Positions 60,062 through 64,000 of a stretch of DNA of 64,000 bases are shown in pieces. Numbering within the stretch: the stretch's first letter is position 1; every line of letters starts with the position of its first letter. This DNA is from Catenisphaera adipataccumulans. GTDB taxonomy: Bacteria > Bacillota_I > Bacilli_A > Erysipelotrichales > Erysipelotrichaceae. The stretch spans positions 62,001-126,000 of the forward strand of contig NZ_JACHHK010000003.1 of assembly GCF_014202755.1 (NCBI RefSeq). The letters run 5' to 3'. The notes beneath the pieces are model-generated. The model had not been told where the DNA came from and searched no databases. It saw nothing but the letters and a program-made list of their open reading frames with translations. The position numbers were made by a program, and so were the translations under genes.

Positions 60062-61588
60062 ATGAATTTCCTATTTTTTATTCTGGGATTATGTCCCATC
60101 ATCTGGCTCATCATCGCTTTGATCGGACTGAAGATCCCGACTTTTAAAGCTGCGTTTGGTTCCCTGGTCATTTCTGCGGTCTTAGCTCTCATTGTTTGGA
60201 AACTGCCGATCGGGCAAGTAACGACAGCTGCCTTGGAAGGATTTCTAATGGCCCTCTGGCCGATCATCCTCGTCATCATCGCGGCCGTCTTTACCTATAA
60301 TTTATCGTTGAAGACCGGCGGCATGGAGATCATCAAACAAATGATCGCTTCCGTATCCAACGACAAGCGCATCCTCGTCCTGCTGGTGGCATGGTGCTTC
60401 GGCGGCTTTATGGAAGGCATGGCCGGATTCGGTACCGCCATCGCCATTCCCGCAAGCATGCTGGTGGGATTGGGCTTTGATCCGCTGTTTTCCTGTCTGG
60501 TCTGCCTGATCGCCAACGGCGTGCCGACGCCGTATGGATCGATCGGTATTCCGACCGTTACGTTGGCCAATCTGGTCGGTCTGGAAAATACCGGCTTGGC
60601 TGCGATGCAGACGATCCAGCTGTTTCCATTCATTATCCTATGCCCGATCTTGATCGTGATGGTCACCGGCGGCGGCTTCAAAGCCATGAAAGGCGTCTGG
60701 GGCGTGACACTGGCTTCCGGCATCAGTTTTGCGATCCCGCAGCTGATCGTTGCCAATTTTGTCGGCGCGGAACTGGCCGTTGTGGTCGGCAGCGTCTGCT
60801 CGCTGTTGGTTACCGTATTATTGGCATCGAAAAAAGAAACCGATCCAAATTATGCGATCGTCGTACCGGCTGAAGAAAAAATAACGGCCAGCCGTGCTTT
60901 AAAAGCTTGGTCGCCGTTCTTATTTATATTTATCTTCCTGCTGCTGACATCAAAATTGGTTGCACCGATCAATACCTATCTGGCACAGTTCTCATCGACG
61001 GTCACGGTTTATTCCGGCAAGGATCCAAACACGCTGACATTCAGCTGGATCAACACACCGGGAGTCTGGATCTTCTTATCTGCGATCATCGGCGGATGCA
61101 TCCAAAAAGCCAGCCTGCATGACTTCACGGAAACGCTTGGCGCCACGATCAAGCAGATGAGCGAGACCATGATCACCATGTTATGTGTATTGGGGTGCGC
61201 AAAGATCATGGGATATTCCGGAATGATCGCAGATATTGCAGCGTTCGCAATTGCGGTCACCGGCAGTTTCTATCCGTTCTTCGCGCCTTGGATCGGAGCC
61301 CTTGGTACGTTTGTCACCGGTTCGGGCACTAACTCCGGGGTACTGTTCGGAGCCGTGCAGAAGCACGCTGCAGATACCTTGAAGCTGGATCCATATTGGG
61401 TCGTCGCACTAAATTCACTGGGCGTGGCAGCCGGCAAGATGCTCTCTCCGCAAAGTATTGCGATCGCGTTGAGCAGTGTCGATGCGAAAGGACAGGATTC
61501 CAAACTGCTTTCCATGATCATGCCATATGGCATCGTATTCCTTATTATTATGAGCTTCATCGCTTATTTCGGTGCGCAGATGGTATAA
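60062..61588 (+). CDS. lctP: L-lactate permease (LctP family)
   Basis: 508 residues with about 12-13 membrane helices. Family marks: 'FMEGMAGFGTAIAIPASML', NGVPTPYGSIGIP, GYSGMIADIA, 'GTFVTGSGTNSGVLFGAVQ' and 'GVAAGKMLSPQSIAIA'. Imports or exports lactate or glycolate with protons. ATG at 60062 is chosen since the longer frame from 59936 runs through the promoter; the SD is a purine run (AGAGAGAGAG), weak. Confidence 0.93.
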   Translation: MNFLFFILGLCPIIWLIIALIGLKIPTFKAAFGSLVISAVLALIVWKLPIGQVTTAALEGFLMALWPIILVIIAAVFTYNLSLKTGGMEIIKQMIASVSNDKRILVLLVAWCFGGFMEGMAGFGTAIAIPASMLVGLGFDPLFSCLVCLIANGVPTPYGSIGIPTVTLANLVGLENTGLAAMQTIQLFPFIILCPILIVMVTGGGFKAMKGVWGVTLASGISFAIPQLIVANFVGAELAVVVGSVCSLLVTVLLASKKETDPNYAIVVPAEEKITASRALKAWSPFLFIFIFLLLTSKLVAPINTYLAQFSSTVTVYSGKDPNTLTFSWINTPGVWIFLSAIIGGCIQKASLHDFTETLGATIKQMSETMITMLCVLGCAKIMGYSGMIADIAAFAIAVTGSFYPFFAPWIGALGTFVTGSGTNSGVLFGAVQKHAADTLKLDPYWVVALNSLGVAAGKMLSPQSIAIALSSVDAKGQDSKLLSMIMPYGIVFLIIMSFIAYFGAQMV

Positions 61589-61617
61589 AAAAAACGATGG
61601 GCAAAACCCATCGTTTT
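61587..61617. terminator. bidirectional terminator between lctP and the 91-residue protein
   Basis: A run, AAAACGATGGG-CAAAA-CCCATCGTTTT, T run. Serves the plus-strand lctP and, on the minus strand, the small gene, whose stop TAA (61617-61619) touches the stem. Confidence 0.85.
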
Positions 61618-61892
61618 TATTCATAATCTTCTTCATCGTCGGGATCTTGTTCGCTGCCGATCAGGATCTCACGATTTTTTAATGTCAGAATATACGTGCC
61701 GTCTTTCGGATACGGATTTGCTTCTTTATCATCCGAGAGGATCTCCAGTTCACACGGATATCCTTTCTCTTCCAGTATTTCCAACAAATTGTCTTTGCCT
61801 AATTTTTTTGTGATCGCACGTCCGCATGCGCAGTTGCCGTACTGATCCAGGCATTGAAAGATCCAATCTGGTATTTTTGTTTGTGTGGCCAT
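61617..61892 (-). CDS. small acidic cysteine-containing protein, unknown
   Basis: 91 residues, soluble. The N-terminal half has four Cys (IFQCLD, NCACGRA, PCELE) around basic helices, the C-terminal half is a β-hairpin-like segment and an acidic tail (DPDDEEDYE). Metal binding is possible. I recognise no family. ATG at 61892 has GGAGG 5 nt upstream, better than the frame start at 61910. Confidence 0.75.
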   Translation of the reverse strand: MATQTKIPDWIFQCLDQYGNCACGRAITKKLGKDNLLEILEEKGYPCELEILSDDKEANPYPKDGTYILTLKNREILIGSEQDPDDEEDYE

Positions 61893-61903
61893 AGTACCTC
61901 CTG

Positions 61904-61909
61904 TAAGCA
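61904..61909 (-). promoter_or_regulatory. possible -10 region of the 91-residue protein gene
   Basis: The minus-strand stretch before the gene holds a TATAAT (in TTGTATAATGC, about 61916-61921) and an AGGAGG SD; the interval given is the spacer between them and the -35 is not clear. Confidence 0.3.
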
Positions 61910-61935
61910 ATTTGCATTATACAATGAAATTTTGG

Positions 61936-61965
61936 AAAAGAAAAGGTGAACGCATGCGCTCACCT
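61936..61965 (-). terminator. terminator of the H1-tailed protein gene
   Basis: Minus-strand AGGTGA/TCACCT stem with a GCGCATGCGT centre that can also pair, followed by TTTTCTTTTC. Confidence 0.7.
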
Positions 61966-61971
61966 CATCAT

Positions 61972-63237
61972 CTAGCTTTCCAGAATGTTCTTGATATCCG
62001 GATAGTATTTATAACGGTCATCGACATACTCCAATGCGCTGTTGGCAATGGATTTCGCTTTATCACGGTCGATATCATTGAAATAAACATTTGCGTAACG
62101 GAAGTAGATATAATCTTTGATCTGGTTCTCACGCAGAATGTAGTTGTAGTTGGCATCGCCCAGGCCGTAGTCTCCGTGCTGGATATACAAATCAGCGACA
62201 TCCATCATCGCCTTGTTGCCTAATTTCTTATGCAGGTTTTCGAACTGCGACAAGACTGCGTAAATGAAGTTTTCATAATACTTCACATCATCGTACTTCC
62301 ATAATTTCAATACGTTGTAGGCCAGATCCATAAATTTTTCGATCATGTCTGCCGGATCGACCTTGATCACTGCGACCATATCTTCGCTGCTGCTGATATT
62401 TTTGCGCTGCGCGATCATCAGGATCCGTTTGACCAAATCAAACTGTGCATTGTATTCATCATTGTTCGCGGTACTGTCATCTTTGATCTCGTAGTTGACG
62501 TGTTCCTTGACTTCATCTGCGATCTTCACGAAATCACTGGCTTTGATATCCATCGTGCCGGCGATCCGGTTCAGCAGTACTTCGATCAATTCCGCATCAT
62601 AGCCATCATCTTCAAATGTGAAGTTCTTTTTATCCAGTCCATATTTTGCGACGATGTCTTTTGCCAACGCACTCAGATCGGCATTGTCCATCAGTTCGTT
62701 GACATATTGGTCATATTCCATATCCACGCCCATGGCTTTTGCCATATCGATACAAGTTTCTAAAGTGAAGCTGTTGTACTGAGCCAGTTTTTCTTCACGA
62801 GCAGCATCTTTTTTCGGTGCAGTTTCTGCAGCCGTTTTCTTAGCTGCTGGTTTTGCTGCAGTCTTCTTTGCAGCCGGCTTTTTCGCTGCTGGCTTTTTGG
62901 CAGCCGTGGTCTTTGCGGCCGTTTTTGTTTCCGCTTTGGCAGCGGTTGTCTTTTTAGCCGTTGACTTTGTTGTTTTAGCCGTCGTTTTCTTTGCGGCCGG
63001 TTTCTTGGCTGCTGCCTTTGCCGGAGCGGTCTTTACCGCAGATTCAGTTTTGCTTTCAGCGCTTTTTTCAGCAGTCTTTTTAACCTCTGTTTTCTTCGCT
63101 GTTGTTTTAGAATCTGCTTTTTGTACTTTTTTCGTTCCGCTCTTTGCTGTTTGCTTAACTTCTTTCTTTTCAACAGGAGCCTCCGTTTTCTTCACTGTGG
63201 TTTTTTTCACTTGTTTTGTTTGTTTCTTTGCAGGCAT
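61972..63237 (-). CDS. protein with a histone H1-like Lys/Ala tail and an unknown helical domain
   Basis: 421 residues. The first ~145 are a Lys/Ala/Thr/Pro-rich, strongly basic low-complexity tail (repeats of the type KKPAAKK and AAKKTTA), like H1-type nucleoid proteins; it should bind DNA or RNA non-specifically. The rest (about 150-421) is an acidic, all-helical domain of no recognised family, with Tyr-rich helices ('DYIYFRYANVYFNDIDRDK'). ATG at 63237 has AGGAGG at 9-nt spacing; upstream ATGs overlap the SD. Confidence 0.8.
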   Translation of the reverse strand: MPAKKQTKQVKKTTVKKTEAPVEKKEVKQTAKSGTKKVQKADSKTTAKKTEVKKTAEKSAESKTESAVKTAPAKAAAKKPAAKKTTAKTTKSTAKKTTAAKAETKTAAKTTAAKKPAAKKPAAKKTAAKPAAKKTAAETAPKKDAAREEKLAQYNSFTLETCIDMAKAMGVDMEYDQYVNELMDNADLSALAKDIVAKYGLDKKNFTFEDDGYDAELIEVLLNRIAGTMDIKASDFVKIADEVKEHVNYEIKDDSTANNDEYNAQFDLVKRILMIAQRKNISSSEDMVAVIKVDPADMIEKFMDLAYNVLKLWKYDDVKYYENFIYAVLSQFENLHKKLGNKAMMDVADLYIQHGDYGLGDANYNYILRENQIKDYIYFRYANVYFNDIDRDKAKSIANSALEYVDDRYKYYPDIKNILES

Positions 63238-63266
63238 AGAATTCATCCTCCTAATCAACCGTAAAC

Positions 63267-63275
63267 ATTATACCA
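63267..63275 (-). promoter_or_regulatory. extended -10 promoter of the H1-tailed protein gene
   Basis: Minus-strand TGG-TATAAT (63267-63275), about 29 nt before the ATG. Confidence 0.5.
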
Positions 63276-63383
63276 TAGTTTTCTATTCGTTTCTAAAACG
63301 ATGAAAAGAAAGGCATAAAAAATAATTTTTTCAGTTGTTTTTAAATATTTAATCGTATAGTTTATATATTCGGAGGGATATTT

Positions 63384-64000
63384 ATGGAACAAGATATGGA
63401 TAAAAAGAAAAGGATAAAACGGATCATCGCCGTCATTGCATTAGTAGCTGCCTGCGGCATTTCCGGATTTGCGGGTGCAAAACTGGGCGGCGGAAATTCT
63501 GTGACCATCAACCAAGTGACGGGCAAGGCCAGCAACAGTATCAAATCGAGTTCAGACTATTCGGATGTTGCCAGCAAATGCGGTCCAAGCGTTGTTGAGA
63601 TTTCTACCGAAGGTGTCTCCTACGGAAGCAACCTCCAGCAATATGTCGAAGAAGGTGCTGGTTCAGGGGTCATCATCAGCAGCGATGGCTATATCGTGAC
63701 CAATTATCACGTCATCGAGAATGCTTCGAACATCACAGTTAAAACAACGGACGGAAACAGCTATGATGCCACCATTGTAGGAACGGATTCAGATACAGAT
63801 CTCGCCGTACTGAAGATCGATGCAGACAATTTGACAGCAGCAACCTTAGGTGATTCCGACAGTCTTGAGGTCGGCGACGATGCGATCGCGATCGGCAATC
63901 CGCTGGGGATGTTAGGCGGCACCGTAACGACAGGCATCATTTCAGCCCTGAATCGTGAGATCACCATTGATGATACGACCATGACCTTGCTTCAGACAGA
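63384..64000 (+). CDS. HtrA/DegP-like serine protease, N-terminal part (truncated by window edge)
   Basis: 205 codons visible from ATG at 63384 (GGAGGG 7 nt upstream). One membrane anchor (about 14-34), a short linker, then the trypsin-like domain: GSGVIISSDGYIVTNYHV with catalytic His (about 117), DTDLAVLK with catalytic Asp (about 147), and GNPLGMLGGTVTTGIISALNR. The Ser region and any PDZ domain lie past the window. Degrades or refolds damaged exported proteins on the outer face. Confidence 0.93.
   Translation, partial: MEQDMDKKKRIKRIIAVIALVAACGISGFAGAKLGGGNSVTINQVTGKASNSIKSSSDYSDVASKCGPSVVEISTEGVSYGSNLQQYVEEGAGSGVIISSDGYIVTNYHVIENASNITVKTTDGNSYDATIVGTDSDTDLAVLKIDADNLTAATLGDSDSLEVGDDAIAIGNPLGMLGGTVTTGIISALNREITIDDTTMTLLQT

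Noticed and set aside
62897-63304. Plus-strand frame coding a Val/Ala/Phe-rich hydrophobic protein opposite the H1-like tail
   Set aside because: It is the reverse complement of Lys/Ala-rich codons, has no SD or promoter, and mirrors a supported gene.

Overview
The window reads as a chromosomal segment of a Gram-positive Bacillota bacterium, most likely Erysipelotrichia. Evidence for this: a T-box riboswitch before asnS, Rex, a rapZ-yvcK-whiA operon, MraZ/FtsL/PBP-PASTA/FtsA/FtsZ division genes, a PPi-type phosphofructokinase, LCP ligases and no outer-membrane genes. The taxon is inferred from gene content only. No rRNA, tRNA, CRISPR array, insertion sequence or phage gene was seen. Nearly everything is on the minus strand, and no gene-free stretch exceeds 300 bases.

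Layout. (1) 1-6.2 kb: the start of a PPi-dependent phosphofructokinase (cut by the window edge), an ABC-F ATPase, a membrane-anchored amidase homologue that has lost its zinc ligands, asnS under T-box control, and rex with two Rex operators on its own promoter. (2) 6.2-11.3 kb: an eight-gene, end-overlapping operon rapZ-yvcK-whiA-lipoprotein-NusG_II-Gx_transp-TSCPD-unknown. The NusG_II/Gx_transp pair resembles EetA/EetB of flavin-based extracellular electron transfer. (3) 11.3-17.9 kb: a COG1306-type glycoside hydrolase divergent from an unknown membrane protein, a two-component system, and gpmI. (4) 18-53.5 kb: a ~36-kb surface glycopolymer locus. (5) 53.5-59.9 kb: a reduced dcw cluster (mraZ-rsmH-ftsL-ftsI-ftsA-ftsZ) without mraY, mur genes or ftsW. 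(6) 59.9-64 kb: a lactate permease, a small unknown protein, a protein with a histone H1-like tail, and the start of an HtrA protease.

The glycan locus seems to be cut into consecutive same-strand transcription units, each ending in an intrinsic terminator that abuts or overlaps the next promoter: LCP-2; ABC ATPase-permease-large GT-LCP-1; a membrane UDP-sugar 4,6-dehydratase; initiating sugar transferase-SDR-five GTs; GT2-DUF2304-polytopic-GT2-MerR/methyltransferase-lipoprotein-GT2; rmlA-rmlC-polytopic-GtrA-rmlB-licD-GT4-rmlD-GT2; and flippase-GT-polymerase-GT61. It holds all four dTDP-rhamnose genes, one lipid-linked initiator, both a Wzx/Wzy-like and an ABC-type export route, and two LCP proteins that would attach finished polymer to the wall. 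A rhamnose-containing, probably LicD-decorated wall polysaccharide is the best inference.

The most notable observations are: a ~90-residue 'GW' module shared by the exporter ATPase C-terminus and, twice, the N-terminus of the large glycosyltransferase; Ser/Thr/Tyr/Asp-rich outer tails on four exported proteins; a group of apparently leaderless promoters in front of genes for membrane-anchored proteins; stop codons built into terminator hairpins; and two family members with degenerate active sites (the amidase homologue and FtsA).
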